DNA from: RYN-230 sp036497945
Lineage (GTDB): Bacteria; Actinomycetota; Actinomycetes; Streptosporangiales; Streptosporangiaceae
DNA length: 64,000 bases
Assembly (NCBI GenBank): GCA_036497945.1
Contig: DASXIN010000191.1
Coordinates: forward strand, 1-64,000
Reading direction: 5' to 3'
Of this stretch, positions 33,288 to 42,374 are shown in pieces (the first letter of the stretch is position 1; every line of letters begins with the position of its first letter). A model generated the notes under the pieces. It was not told the DNA's origin, ran no database searches, and saw only the letters and a program-made list of their open reading frames with translations. The translations under genes and the position numbers were made by a program.

Positions 33288-35528
33288 TCATACCTTCCCT
33301 CTCCGTGCCGCGGGAATGACACCGCCGCTCCCCCGGTCCGCCGGGGGGCCGTCGCGGCGGGGCACATGCAGCACCAGGACAGTCACGTCGTCATCTTGCT
33401 CGTATCCGGTGAGCATCCGGTCTACCAGGTACTCGAGCAGCCGGGCCGGGTCCTCGACCATCCCCGGCCGGGCCTGCGCCGCGACCGAGACCAGTTCGTC
33501 CAGCCCGGCATCCAGGCCACGCCGGCGGTTCTCCACCAGCCCGTCCGAGTAGAGCACCGCGGTGGTCCCCGGCGGCAGCCGGAACACGTACTGCTGCCGC
33601 GGACAGGCCCAGCCCAGCGGGGTGCCCGCCTCGGTGGTGTCCAGCCGCGGCGGGGCGTCCCGGGACAGCAGCAGCGGCGGCAGGTGGCCCGCGTTGCCCG
33701 CCAGGCCCTCCCCGGTAACCGGGTCGACCACCAGGTAGGCCACGGTGGTGACCTGCTCGTCCAGTTCGGTCGCGGTGAACAGCCGGTCCAGGCCGGCCAG
33801 CACCGCGGCGGGCCGCGGGTCCGTCAGGGCCAGCGCGCGCAGCGCGTTCCTCACCCGGCCCATGCCGGCCGCGGCGGTCAGCCCCTTGCCCATCACGTCC
33901 CCGGCCGCCACCGCGAGGCGGCCGTCGGCCAGCCGGAACGCGTCATACCAGTCGCCGCCGATCTCCATGTTCCGGGTGACCGGCAGGTAACGCGCCTCCA
34001 GGATGATGCCGGGCACGTTCGGCAGCCGGTCCGGCAGCAGGCTGCGTTGCAGGGTCTCCGCGGTGGTGTGCTCACGCTCGAACAGCGAGGCCCGCTCCAG
34101 GGCGAGCGCACACTGGCCGGCCAGCGCCTCCAGGAAGACCCGCTCCTCCTCGGTGATCCGGCGCGGCTTGGTGAAGGAGAACCGCAGCGCGCCCAGCGGC
34201 GCGCCCGCGGCCAGCAGCGGCAGCCCGACCCAGGCCCGCTCGTCGCTGTGCGCGAGGAACAGGTCAACGTTCTGCACGCCGTCGAAGTGCCGCCGCAGCG
34301 ACTCCGGGTTCTCCACCAGGACCGGCCGACGGGTGGTGATGGCCAGTGTCATCACGCTGGGCGTGTCCAGCGGGAGATCAGCGGGCGGCGTGCCCGGCAC
34401 GTCCGGCAGGCCGCCGGGATTGATGGTCCGTAGCCGCAGCCGCTCCCGGTCCAGCAGCGCCACCGCGGACCGTTCCGCCCCTATGGCGGACCGCCCGACC
34501 TCGGTGATCACCTCGACTACCTGAAGCACCGTCAGGGCTTCGGCCAGCATCGACGTGGCCTGCTGCAACCGGGCGGTGCGCAGCGCCGCGGCCGATAGTT
34601 GCTCGGTCAGCCGGCCGCGCATCTCCTCGGCCTCGCGCTGCCCGGTGACGTCGGTGCTGGCCCCCACCCACTCGATGATCTTGCCGTCCCGCTCGATCGG
34701 CACCGCGCGCACGTCGTAGTGCCGATACGCGCCGGTCTTGGTGCGCACCCGGTACCGGCTGTCGAACACCTTGCCGACCTGCACGCACTCGCGCCATTCC
34801 CGATCCACCCGCTCCCGGTCCTCCGGGTGGATGGCGTCCAGCCAGCCGTTGCCCAGGTACTCCTCGAGGCTCTGGCCGGTGATCCAGCGCCACTCCGGGG
34901 AGTCCTCGGCGATCTGGCCGGTAGGCGTGGTCACCCAGACGACCTGGGCGCCAGCCTGCACCAGCGAGCGGTACCGCTCTTCGCTGCGGCGCACCGCTTC
35001 CTGGGAGTTCTGCCGGTCGGTGACGTCCACCGCGATCAGCGCGACACCGGCGACGTTGCCCTCCGGGTCATGCGAGGGGAACCAGGAAAACGCCCAGTGC
35101 TGGTCACCACGGGGCTGGTCACCACGGGGCTGGTCATCACGGGGCTGGTCGGTGCCGCTGCGCTGATCGCCGTTGGCCACGCTGGGCGGGGCTGGCTCCG
35201 CCGCCGGGCCCGCGCTCGCCTCGGCCGGGGTGACCGGCTGGTTGGACTCGTAGAGCGGCTGGCCCTCGGCCAGCACATGCCGGACCGCGGACTCGGCCCG
35301 GGAGGCCAGCGAGCCAGACCAGACCTGGGAGGGCAGCAGCCCTACGTGAGCTTCCAGGTCCAGGCCGTCCAGCCCGGCCAGGGTCTGGTTGATCCGCCGG
35401 ATGCGCAGATCCGGCCCGAAGAATGCGAACCCGATGGGAGCCTCGCGGAGCAGCGTGGCGAGCAGCGCCGAGTCGGAGACGTCCAACCCGGACACCCGGG
35501 GCTGAGGCACGGAGGTGTCGGTGCTCAT
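33288..35528 (-). CDS. PAS-PAS-GAF-PP2C (SpoIIE-type) serine phosphatase
   Basis: 746 aa. Likely signalling phosphatase acting on anti-sigma-factor antagonists. Domains in order: PAS 1 (about residues 20-170, interrupted by a DQPRGDQPRGDQ repeat), PAS 2 (about 180-305; WRWITGQSLEEYLGNGW), GAF (about 340-490), and a PP2C-like SpoIIE domain (about 510-735) with GGDWYDAF, AAGDVMGKGLTAA, NAGHLPPLLL and DGLVENR, which hold the metal-binding Asp residues. The ATG at 35528 has GGAG eight nt before it; the frame runs 161 codons further upstream without a domain. Lies directly upstream of sigA on the same strand. Confidence 0.92.
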   Translation of the reverse strand: MSTDTSVPQPRVSGLDVSDSALLATLLREAPIGFAFFGPDLRIRRINQTLAGLDGLDLEAHVGLLPSQVWSGSLASRAESAVRHVLAEGQPLYESNQPVTPAEASAGPAAEPAPPSVANGDQRSGTDQPRDDQPRGDQPRGDQHWAFSWFPSHDPEGNVAGVALIAVDVTDRQNSQEAVRRSEERYRSLVQAGAQVVWVTTPTGQIAEDSPEWRWITGQSLEEYLGNGWLDAIHPEDRERVDREWRECVQVGKVFDSRYRVRTKTGAYRHYDVRAVPIERDGKIIEWVGASTDVTGQREAEEMRGRLTEQLSAAALRTARLQQATSMLAEALTVLQVVEVITEVGRSAIGAERSAVALLDRERLRLRTINPGGLPDVPGTPPADLPLDTPSVMTLAITTRRPVLVENPESLRRHFDGVQNVDLFLAHSDERAWVGLPLLAAGAPLGALRFSFTKPRRITEEERVFLEALAGQCALALERASLFEREHTTAETLQRSLLPDRLPNVPGIILEARYLPVTRNMEIGGDWYDAFRLADGRLAVAAGDVMGKGLTAAAGMGRVRNALRALALTDPRPAAVLAGLDRLFTATELDEQVTTVAYLVVDPVTGEGLAGNAGHLPPLLLSRDAPPRLDTTEAGTPLGWACPRQQYVFRLPPGTTAVLYSDGLVENRRRGLDAGLDELVSVAAQARPGMVEDPARLLEYLVDRMLTGYEQDDDVTVLVLHVPRRDGPPADRGSGGVIPAARRGKV
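35099..35143 (-). repeat. 15-nt tandem repeat, three units, in the PAS domain of the phosphatase
   Basis: CTGGTCACCACGGGG repeated three times with one substitution. In frame on the minus strand it encodes DQPRD-DQPRG-DQPRG-DQ in a loop of the first PAS domain. Slippage-prone, probably length-variable between strains. Confidence 0.85.
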
Positions 35529-35954
35529 CGCCCGCACTCCAGTCCCGTTGCTTGCGCCATGCAACGGCTCCTTCCTGCTCACGGCGGACACAAGCAGGCT
35601 AGCGGCAACGCCCGCGGTCAATAACGCACAAGCGCAGCGCCACGCCCATGCGCCTGGCCGCGTCCCGGATACCGCGGACACCCACAAGTGGCCACGCAGG
35701 CGAGCTTCCCACATCCTAGGCGATTTAACGCCGGGCCGAGGGCATCCCGGCGACTCAGCCAGCGGGAAAGACGTGGCAGGCCAGCTCGGCCGACCCGGCA
35801 GGCCGCTGGCCGCCGGGCCGGCCGAGCTCTTAAATGACCGGAATGTCACCCGCTGCTGCTGCATGATGCCCGTAATATCTGCCACACGCGGAAACATGGC
35901 CACCATCCGGCGCGGACGTGGCACGGCACCGCGAGAATCTGGAAAGCTGTCCAT
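35529..35954. other. Divergent intergenic region between phosphatase and 558-aa protein genes
   Basis: No gene recognised. GC drops locally around 35830-35900, where CTTAAATGAC and CGTAATATCTG occur; these are the likeliest promoter area for one or both genes. A CTCGGCC...GGCCGAG pair (35786-35826) could form a hairpin. Open frames here belong to the upstream extensions of the two genes and have no support. Confidence 0.3.
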
Positions 35955-37631
35955 GTGAGCCCGCAGAGCCGACGACGAGAACCGCCAGGCGGGCCGAGCC
36001 ACCCAGGTCATGGGAAGGGCACTCGCTCAGTGATCTCCGGCCAGGCGCCGCCCAACGCACTCTTCGCCGAGATGCTGCGCGCCGCCCGCGAATTGCTGGC
36101 GGTGCGCAGTCCGCTGGACGCCGAACTCATGGTCAGCGAACTGCTCGGCACCTGGTGGGGTGAGCGCCCGCCGCGCAGTGCCCAGGGCGATGTCGAGGAA
36201 CTGGTCGGCGAGGGCCTGGTCAGCTACGCGGCGGGCCAGCGCAGGCCGGCCGCACTGGCCCTGCTGTCCGGCATCGCCTGCCTGGGCACCCCGCGGCAGG
36301 CCATGCAGGCCGAGGCGGCCGCGCTGGCCCTGATCGAGCGGGGCGTGATCGTGCCGCCGTGGGCCGAGCACGTCGGCGCGGTGAGCGCGGGCGACTGCTA
36401 CGTGAACTCGGACCTGTTCGGCGACCGCGATGAGGTCGTCTGCGTGTACAGCTACGCGGGCGAGGACCCGCACGCGCTGGTCATGGTGGTGGATTACAAC
36501 GCGGCCGGGATGCTCCGTGACGGCTGGGTGACCTCCCAGGTGGACCGGCTGCTGGAACGCTGCCGGGCGGCCAGCGACGGAGCCGACGGGCAGCCCGTGC
36601 GAGTGTCGTTCAGCCAGGTGGAAGCGCCTCAGGCGCGACGGTTGCTGGAGACCGCGCTGGCCGTCACCGAGGCGGCCATGGGGCCGTCGCCCAGCGAGTC
36701 GTTCGCGTCGTATCACGCGTTCATCCGGTCCCGGATCCGTACGCTGCCGCCGGCCCGGGCCGGTCATGGCGGCGCCCGGGGCAGCGGCCCGGCCCCGTGG
36801 GGCGACGGGCACGGCTCCGGCTGGGGCGGCGCGACCGCGCGGCGGCACGCCTGGACCCGGGACCGCCGGGCCATGCTGGTGGCCGAGTTCCTCGCCTCAG
36901 ACGAGGCGGAAGACCTCTCGGACACCCAGGCAGCCAGCCGCTGCGCGGATCACATCATCGACTACGGCTGCGACCAGGACTTCGGCCGGCCGCTCCGGAT
37001 GAGCCCAGCCAAGGTGGCCACCTACCTGCTCGACTGGCTGCCGCGCAAGGTACTGCTGTTCCCGGCCGAGCAGCACGCCATGCCGCACGTGCTGGCGGCC
37101 TGGGTGCGCTGGGCCGGCCGTCGCCAAGGGGTGGCGGCCGAGATGATCGCCGAGACGCTGGACGCGGTCTTCGATTCGATGGGCAAGTTCGCCCAGGTTT
37201 ATCACGATCCGACGTCATTCGGCCTGGACACCGCGCTGGTGGCCAGGCTGCTGCCGGACGGCGACCTGGAGGCACTGCCCCGCCGGGTGTTCGCCTTCCC
37301 GGTTCTGCGCGGCATGTTCGGCGGCATCGACCTGGCCACCCTGGACCCGGCCACCCAGACCGACCGGCGCACCCTGCTGGCCGCCGACCACAACGACGCC
37401 AACGGGCGGCCGAGCGGCCGGCTGCACATCGACCGGCACCTCGCCCTGGCTGACCGGCTGTGGCGGGATGACCCGCCCGAGCTGTGGGAAGCCGCGCAGC
37501 GGCTGCTGGATCTGGGCGAGGACCGGCATGCCGTGCTGCACACGCTGATGTACGCGATCCGGGACGCGGGCAGCGACCCAGCCAGCCTCATCGCCGCCCT
37601 GCGCGATCTGCCGCCCGCTCCCCCGCTCTGA
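35955..37631 (+). CDS. Conserved hypothetical protein of 558 aa
   Basis: I do not recognise a domain. The N-terminal half (residues about 35-265) looks like an alpha/beta protein (LFAEMLRAARELLAVRSPLDAELMVSELLGTWWG; YSYAGEDPHALVMVVDYNAAGML). A Gly/Pro-rich linker (about 268-295) leads to an alpha-helical C-terminal half (TRDRRAMLVAEFLASDEA; LLDWLPRKVLLFPAEQHAMPHVLAAWVRW) with DLATLDPATQTDRRTLLAADHND. No signal peptide or membrane segment. The GTG at 35955 has GGAAAG eight nt upstream; a GTG at 36030 would also keep the conserved part. It diverges from the SpoIIE phosphatase and converges with the AAA ATPase. Confidence 0.7.
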   Translation: MSPQSRRREPPGGPSHPGHGKGTRSVISGQAPPNALFAEMLRAARELLAVRSPLDAELMVSELLGTWWGERPPRSAQGDVEELVGEGLVSYAAGQRRPAALALLSGIACLGTPRQAMQAEAAALALIERGVIVPPWAEHVGAVSAGDCYVNSDLFGDRDEVVCVYSYAGEDPHALVMVVDYNAAGMLRDGWVTSQVDRLLERCRAASDGADGQPVRVSFSQVEAPQARRLLETALAVTEAAMGPSPSESFASYHAFIRSRIRTLPPARAGHGGARGSGPAPWGDGHGSGWGGATARRHAWTRDRRAMLVAEFLASDEAEDLSDTQAASRCADHIIDYGCDQDFGRPLRMSPAKVATYLLDWLPRKVLLFPAEQHAMPHVLAAWVRWAGRRQGVAAEMIAETLDAVFDSMGKFAQVYHDPTSFGLDTALVARLLPDGDLEALPRRVFAFPVLRGMFGGIDLATLDPATQTDRRTLLAADHNDANGRPSGRLHIDRHLALADRLWRDDPPELWEAAQRLLDLGEDRHAVLHTLMYAIRDAGSDPASLIAALRDLPPAPPL

Positions 37632-37728
37632 TCGCCCGGCCCGCCACCACTGCCGACGCCCGCACTCCGGCGACTGCGCGGCGGCCCGGGTCAGCGGGGC
37701 CAGCCGGCGTTAAGAAAGTTGCGGCTGC

Positions 37729-40254
37729 TCAGCCTGGCGCGGCGCCGGGGCCGGCCAGCTCACGGAACGCGCCGCGGAGGTCGGCCGCGGACACGGTGGT
37801 GAGATCCGCGGCGCTGGCCGCGTCTTCCAGGTCGGCCACCCGGAGGTCGCGGGCCGCGCAGGCCCGCTCGAACAGGCTGCGGGCGAACCGGCCGTTGCCC
37901 AGCTCGTCGATGTTGCCGCGCCGCGCGGCCTCGATGAAGATCTCCTCGAGCACCGGCAGCGCGTCCGGCTCGAAGGTGTCCCCGTGCTGCTCGGCGATCA
38001 CGCCAGCGATCCGGCACAGCTCGGCCGGCGAGTAGCTGGGGAAGCCGATCCGGGTGCTGAACCGCGAGGCTAGCCCGGGGTTGCTGTGCAGGAACCGGTC
38101 CATGTCGGCCGGGTAGCCAGCCAGCACGATGACCAGCCGGTCGCGGTCGTCCTCGGCCCGCTTGAGCAGGGTGGCCACCGCTTCCGAACCGTACGCGTCG
38201 CCGCCGGAGTAGCCCATGTTGTACAGCGAGTACGCCTCGTCGATGAACAGCACGCCGCCGAGCGCCGAGTCGATCAGCTTCCCGGTCTTGATCGCGGTGG
38301 AGCCGAGGTGCTCACCGACCAGGTCGGCCCGGTGCGCCTCGATCACCTCCGGCCGGACCAGCAGGCCGAGCGCGGTGAAGATCCGGCCCAGGATGCGGGC
38401 CACCGTGGTCTTGCCGGTCCCCGGCGGCCCGGTGAACACGAAGTTCCGGGCGGGCGGCTGGCTGGACAGCCCCTGCCGCTGCCGCTGCCGGGCCACCCGG
38501 AGCTGCGCGGCGATCTCGCGCACCTGCCGTTTGACCGGCTCCAGCCCGACCAGCTCGTCCAGCTCGGCCAGCGCGTTCTCCAGCGTGGGCGCCTCGGTGT
38601 AGCCGCGGAACCGGGCGGTCAGGTCGGCGCCGGCCTGGTTCAGGTCGGCTTCCTCCAGGGTGACCAGTTCGGCTGGGGTGGGCTCGGCGCCGTCGGCCAT
38701 CACCCGGACATCGCGGGCCCGGCCGGCCTTCTCCAGCAGGCTGCGCACGAACCGCCCATTGCCCAGCTCGTCGGCCAGCCGACGGCGGCCGATGTCCTCC
38801 ATCATCCGCCACAGCGCCGGGCGGGCGTCCGGGTCGAGGATCTCCCCGCGCTGCTCCAGGTCCAGCTCGGCCAGCGCCATCAGCTCGGCCGGCGTGTAGC
38901 TGGGGAACTTCACCCGCAGCCCGAACCGGGAGTTCAGCCCGGGGTTGCTGGCCAGGAACGTCTCCATCTGCTTCTCGTAGCCAGCCAGGATGATGATGAG
39001 TTCGGTGCGGTCGTCCTCGGCTCGCTTGAGCAGCGCCTGGACCGCCTCGTGGCCGAACCGGTCGCCGCCCTGGCCCTCGCTGTCGTTGACCAGGCTGTAC
39101 GCCTCGTCGATGAACAGCACGCCGCCGAGGGCCCGGTCCACCAGTTCGTTGGTCTTGATCGCCGTGGCGCCGAGATACTCGCCGACCAGGTCGGCGCGCT
39201 GCGCCTCCACCACGGCGGGCGTGTCGAGCAGCCCGAACGCGTAGAAGATCTTCGCGATGACCCGGGCCACGGACGTTTTCCCGGTGCCCGGCGGGCCCAG
39301 GAAGACGAAGTGCTGCATGGGCTTCTCGGCCTTGTAACCTGCCAGCTCCCGGCGGCGCGCCGCTTCGACGGACGCGGTGATCTGCCGGATCTGGTCCTTC
39401 ACCGAGCTCAGGCCGATCATGTTGTCCAGCTCGGCCATGGCCTGGGCCAGGGTGATCTCCGGCTGCTGCTGCTCCGGCGGGGTCCGGTCCCAGCCGGCCG
39501 CGCCCTGGGCCGGGCGCATCGCGCCCTCCGCGGTCTGCAGCACCCGGGGCGGCTCGCCGGGCGGCTGCCCGCGGCGGCCAGCGTTCGGCTGCGCCGGGCC
39601 GGGGCGGCCGCTGCGGCGGGACGGCCGGTCGGCCACCGCCGGGCCACCGCCGGGCAGGTACGGGGCGGCCAGGGCACTGGTCCGGCTCTGCTGGCGGCTG
39701 AGCGCCCGGGCCTCCTGCTGGGCCTTGCCGAAACGCCAGCCGACCACGCTGAGCCCGAACACCCAGGCGATGACGTAACTGATCACGGGCTGGGTGACGG
39801 CGAGGCGCCAGGCCAGCAGTGCGGGCGGCAGCGCCCAGACCATCGTCCAGGCCACCGTGCGGCACGGCACGTACTTGCGGGACAGCGCCTTGGCGTGCCC
39901 GGCGGCCACCGCCGCGCAGGGCAGCAGCAGCAACGGCACGATCCCGGCGTCGAGCCGGTTGGACACCGCGGCCACGGTGAGCACCGCCGCCACACCCCAG
40001 GCGGCCACGAACACCGAGGCGACCACCGACGTACTGCCCCGCCAGACGGCCACCGGGCCGTACCCGATGGCGATGAGGATGAGTAGGTCGAGCACCCGGG
40101 GGCCGAGGCTGAACCCCAGCACGACGATGATCAACAGTGCGATGACCAGCAGGATCTTCATCGGCAGCGGCGCTGCGGCGATGGCCTGGCGGGCGCGCGC
40201 AAGCCCTTCCTGCGCCATTCGCCTGCCGGGCAGGGACCCGTCGTCTGGCCGCAT
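37729..40254 (-). CDS. Membrane-anchored tandem AAA ATPase (two CbbX/SpoVK-type modules)
   Basis: 842 aa. The N-terminal part has about five membrane helices (residues about 30-180). A Pro/Gly-rich linker (about 195-270) leads to two similar AAA modules: Walker A GPPGTGKT at about 320-327 and 609-616, Walker B LFIDEAYSL twice, plus paired sensor motifs NPGLNSRFG and NPGLASRFS. Each module resembles the CbbX/SpoVK clade and the C-terminal AAA domain of EccA from type VII secretion. Two such modules on one membrane-anchored chain suggest a hexameric unfoldase or remodeller at the membrane. ATG at 40254 follows GAGGGAG. No ESX genes are nearby. Converges with the 558-aa protein gene. Confidence 0.85.
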   Translation of the reverse strand: MRPDDGSLPGRRMAQEGLARARQAIAAAPLPMKILLVIALLIIVVLGFSLGPRVLDLLILIAIGYGPVAVWRGSTSVVASVFVAAWGVAAVLTVAAVSNRLDAGIVPLLLLPCAAVAAGHAKALSRKYVPCRTVAWTMVWALPPALLAWRLAVTQPVISYVIAWVFGLSVVGWRFGKAQQEARALSRQQSRTSALAAPYLPGGGPAVADRPSRRSGRPGPAQPNAGRRGQPPGEPPRVLQTAEGAMRPAQGAAGWDRTPPEQQQPEITLAQAMAELDNMIGLSSVKDQIRQITASVEAARRRELAGYKAEKPMQHFVFLGPPGTGKTSVARVIAKIFYAFGLLDTPAVVEAQRADLVGEYLGATAIKTNELVDRALGGVLFIDEAYSLVNDSEGQGGDRFGHEAVQALLKRAEDDRTELIIILAGYEKQMETFLASNPGLNSRFGLRVKFPSYTPAELMALAELDLEQRGEILDPDARPALWRMMEDIGRRRLADELGNGRFVRSLLEKAGRARDVRVMADGAEPTPAELVTLEEADLNQAGADLTARFRGYTEAPTLENALAELDELVGLEPVKRQVREIAAQLRVARQRQRQGLSSQPPARNFVFTGPPGTGKTTVARILGRIFTALGLLVRPEVIEAHRADLVGEHLGSTAIKTGKLIDSALGGVLFIDEAYSLYNMGYSGGDAYGSEAVATLLKRAEDDRDRLVIVLAGYPADMDRFLHSNPGLASRFSTRIGFPSYSPAELCRIAGVIAEQHGDTFEPDALPVLEEIFIEAARRGNIDELGNGRFARSLFERACAARDLRVADLEDAASAADLTTVSAADLRGAFRELAGPGAAPG

Positions 40255-40536
40255 CTCGCTCCCTCGTGCCGTTCCCTGTATAGCGCTTACCACGCGCGTA
40301 CAGCGACACACAACCAGATACGGGCAGAGAATGGCCAGGCCAGATTCTGCCCCGTCGGCCCCATCGGCAGCGGCTGGTGGCCGATGGCGGTCGGCGCCGC
40401 CGACCTTGCCAGGGTAATGGCCAACTGGTGCTGAGCGCCGTTACCGAAGCCGGTCATCTGCCAGCAAAGCCCTCTGACCTGGCTTTTCTCTGGTCAGATG
40501 AGTTAGCGCGGGGCGGCGTGGTGGCCGCTGCGGGGG

Positions 40537-41361
40537 TCAGGCCTCCAGGCCCTCCACGAACGAGTAGGGCGGCCAGGGGCCGTTTACCTCGGCCCGCATG
40601 CCCACGCCCGCTCCGGTCAGCGTGTGCGCCACCGCGGTGAACTCGGCCGCCATGTCGGCGCTGCCGGCCCGCAGCAGGTAGGCGCTGTTCAGCACCAGCC
40701 ACTCGGGCCGCTCGGTGAACCGGGGGTCCTCGGCCGGCTGCCGCCTGGAGTCGACGGCGAAGTCGCTCAGCGCGGCGTCGATCGCATCGGCCACGTCCTC
40801 GGCGCGCTCCACCGCGTCCGCCGGGCCGGCCGGACCGTATATCTGTACACCCCACTCGACCGTGTCGCGGAACCGGTCGAGCATCCCGGCGAACTCGTCG
40901 CGCCGCCAGGCCAGCAGGGCGCGGACGGTCTCGTCGTCCGGATGCACGGTGGCCAGCCGGAGCGGCAGCACCGGGCCGCCGCCCGCCGCGGCGCCCGCGA
41001 TGACCCGGTGATGCGCGCGGCCGACCCGCTCGATGTTGTCCAGGCCGCCCAGCAGGCTGGCCAGGGCTTCCTCGCCGAAGGCCCGCGCGGCGACGGTGCC
41101 GACCACGGCGGTGAGGCCGGCCTGGCTGACCGGCCGGACCAGTTCCCCGCCTACCCCGGTCAGGCCGGTGAGCCGGCCCGGGCCAAGCTGGTCGGTGATC
41201 GCGTACACCCAGACCACGGTATCTGGTGCCCAGCCCACGTGCGGCTGATCCAGCCGCCGCTGCTGGTCCAGCTGCGGTTGCTGGTTCAGCCGCGGTCGCT
41301 GAGCCAGCCGCAGCTGTGGCCCGGCCGACAGGCCGTCCGGGATCATCAGAGTCGGTGCCAT
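40537..41361 (-). CDS. Orphan gas vesicle protein GvpL/GvpF family
   Basis: 274 aa. GvpF/L proteins are accessory proteins of gas vesicle assembly. Recognised from WVYAITDQLG at the start of the domain, NIERVGRAHHRVIAGAAAGGGPVLPLRLATVHPDDETVRALL in the middle (about residues 95-140), WGVQIYG, and the ending GMRAEVNGPWPPYSFVEGLEA. The first 45 residues are a Gln/Leu/Arg-rich repeat (LRLAQRPRLNQQPQLDQQRRLDQP) not typical of the family. No gvpA or other gvp gene is in the window. ATG at 41361 follows GGAAG. May have a role other than buoyancy. Confidence 0.87.
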   Translation of the reverse strand: MAPTLMIPDGLSAGPQLRLAQRPRLNQQPQLDQQRRLDQPHVGWAPDTVVWVYAITDQLGPGRLTGLTGVGGELVRPVSQAGLTAVVGTVAARAFGEEALASLLGGLDNIERVGRAHHRVIAGAAAGGGPVLPLRLATVHPDDETVRALLAWRRDEFAGMLDRFRDTVEWGVQIYGPAGPADAVERAEDVADAIDAALSDFAVDSRRQPAEDPRFTERPEWLVLNSAYLLRAGSADMAAEFTAVAHTLTGAGVGMRAEVNGPWPPYSFVEGLEA

Positions 41362-41692
41362 CTCACTTCCTTCCGGGCAGCGTGTGGTCCCAGCCACGCA
41401 CGCAGCCGCGGGCGCCGATCCGGTCGCCCGTGGCCGATGGTTCACGGCACCGTTGCTCGGCGAGAGCACCGGTGCACGGCGGGAGGTGAGCCTGCTCTGG
41501 CCGCCAGCCAGCCGGGCACCGGGACGGCCTCTCGCTGACCCCCCAGCCTGGCCGTCCGCGGCCCGCGGCACCGACGGAACAGCGGGCAGATCATTGATCC
41601 GTAATCTGCGGCTCCCCTACCGCACACCCGACATTATCGTGACTCCGTAGGTGATTAAGCCCGCTCGCCCTGATTGAGCTAGTCCGTAATCA
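41362..41692. other. Intergenic region upstream of the gvpL/F-like gene
   Basis: No gene recognised. A plus-strand open frame (41384-41650) lacks codon bias and a ribosome site. GC content falls from about 41580 on, marking the edge of the toxin islet. The gvpL/F promoter and the 3' end of vapC meet here; ATCCGTAAT and AGTCCGTAATC at 41596 and 41682 are similar short motifs of unknown meaning. Confidence 0.3.
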
Positions 41693-42109
41693 TCAGGCGC
41701 TGTCGGCGAAGGGATCCAGCAGGCGCACCCCGGTTGACGTGACGTCGTTGACGTTACGTGTGACCAGCGTCCAGTCGTGGACCAGTGCGGTCGCGGCCAG
41801 CAAGCCATCAACGACGGGCACGGGATCCGGGACGTTGAGACGCCCCCAGGCCTCGGCTATCCGGACGGTGATCGGGACAATGCGGTCGCCATAGCCGTCT
41901 ACCAGCTGGCTGAGCCAGCGTTCGAAGATCTCGGCTTGCGCTGGGTCCCGCCGGACCAGCCGGGCAATGCCCTGCCTGATCTCACCGACTACCAGCACGC
42001 TCAGGAACAGCTTGTCAGCCGGAACTGAAACGAACCAGGTGGCGACCCCTCGGTCGGGCGCCTTCTTCCGGATCTCCGACACCACGTTGGTGTCCAGGAG
42101 GAAGCTCAC
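41693..42109 (-). CDS. vapC: VapC-type PIN domain toxin ribonuclease
   Basis: 138 aa, typical length. PIN-domain endoribonuclease. Acidic site residues: Asp6 in LLDTNVVSE, Glu in VVGEIRQG (about 43), Asp in PVVDGLLAATA (about 100), and the C-terminal TRNVNDVTSTGVRLLDPF. The target RNA is unknown; many VapC cut tRNA or rRNA. The ATG overlaps the antitoxin stop by 4 nt, the usual order antitoxin then toxin. Codon use and GC content are lower than in the neighbouring genes, which suggests horizontal acquisition. Confidence 0.93.
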   Translation of the reverse strand: MSFLLDTNVVSEIRKKAPDRGVATWFVSVPADKLFLSVLVVGEIRQGIARLVRRDPAQAEIFERWLSQLVDGYGDRIVPITVRIAEAWGRLNVPDPVPVVDGLLAATALVHDWTLVTRNVNDVTSTGVRLLDPFADSA

Positions 42110-42360
42110 TCTTCGCCCACCTCGACACGCCGGGCAGGCCGGGCCGATCGGCTGATTTCCAGGTCGACATCGGGAGCGGACTGCAGGAACTCCTTGAAGT
42201 CCTGTCCCGCATCCCGGAGATGCCGGTACTCGGCAATGCTGACCACGACCGCCACCTCCTGGCCGTGCCTGGTGACGAACTGCGGCCCATCAGCCTCGAC
42301 TGACCTGATGAGCTCACTGAAGCGCTGCTTTGCTTCCTGAAGCTGCCAGTGATCATGCAT
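42106..42360 (-). CDS. Phd/YefM-type antitoxin of the VapC toxin
   Basis: 84 aa. The N-terminal part WQLQEAKQRFSELIRSVEADGPQFVTRHGQEVAVVVSIAEYRHL is the Phd/YefM DNA-binding fold. The C-terminal half (about residues 55-84; FKEFLQSAPDVDLEI...RRVEVGEE) should wrap the toxin. ATG at 42360 with GGGAGGG four nt upstream. A perfect 10-bp inverted repeat lies 15 nt further upstream (42375-42397), fitting autorepression by this protein. Confidence 0.9.
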   Translation of the reverse strand: MHDHWQLQEAKQRFSELIRSVEADGPQFVTRHGQEVAVVVSIAEYRHLRDAGQDFKEFLQSAPDVDLEISRSARPARRVEVGEE

Positions 42361-42374
42361 CGCACCCTCCCGCG

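Noticed and set aside
35099..35143. Short tandem repeats as a CRISPR array
   Set aside because: Units are 15 nt, contiguous without spacers, and in frame within a coding sequence.
41384..41650. 88-aa plus-strand frame upstream of the gvpL/F-like gene
   Set aside because: No ribosome site, no codon bias, no recognisable family; most of it is antisense-like leader sequence.
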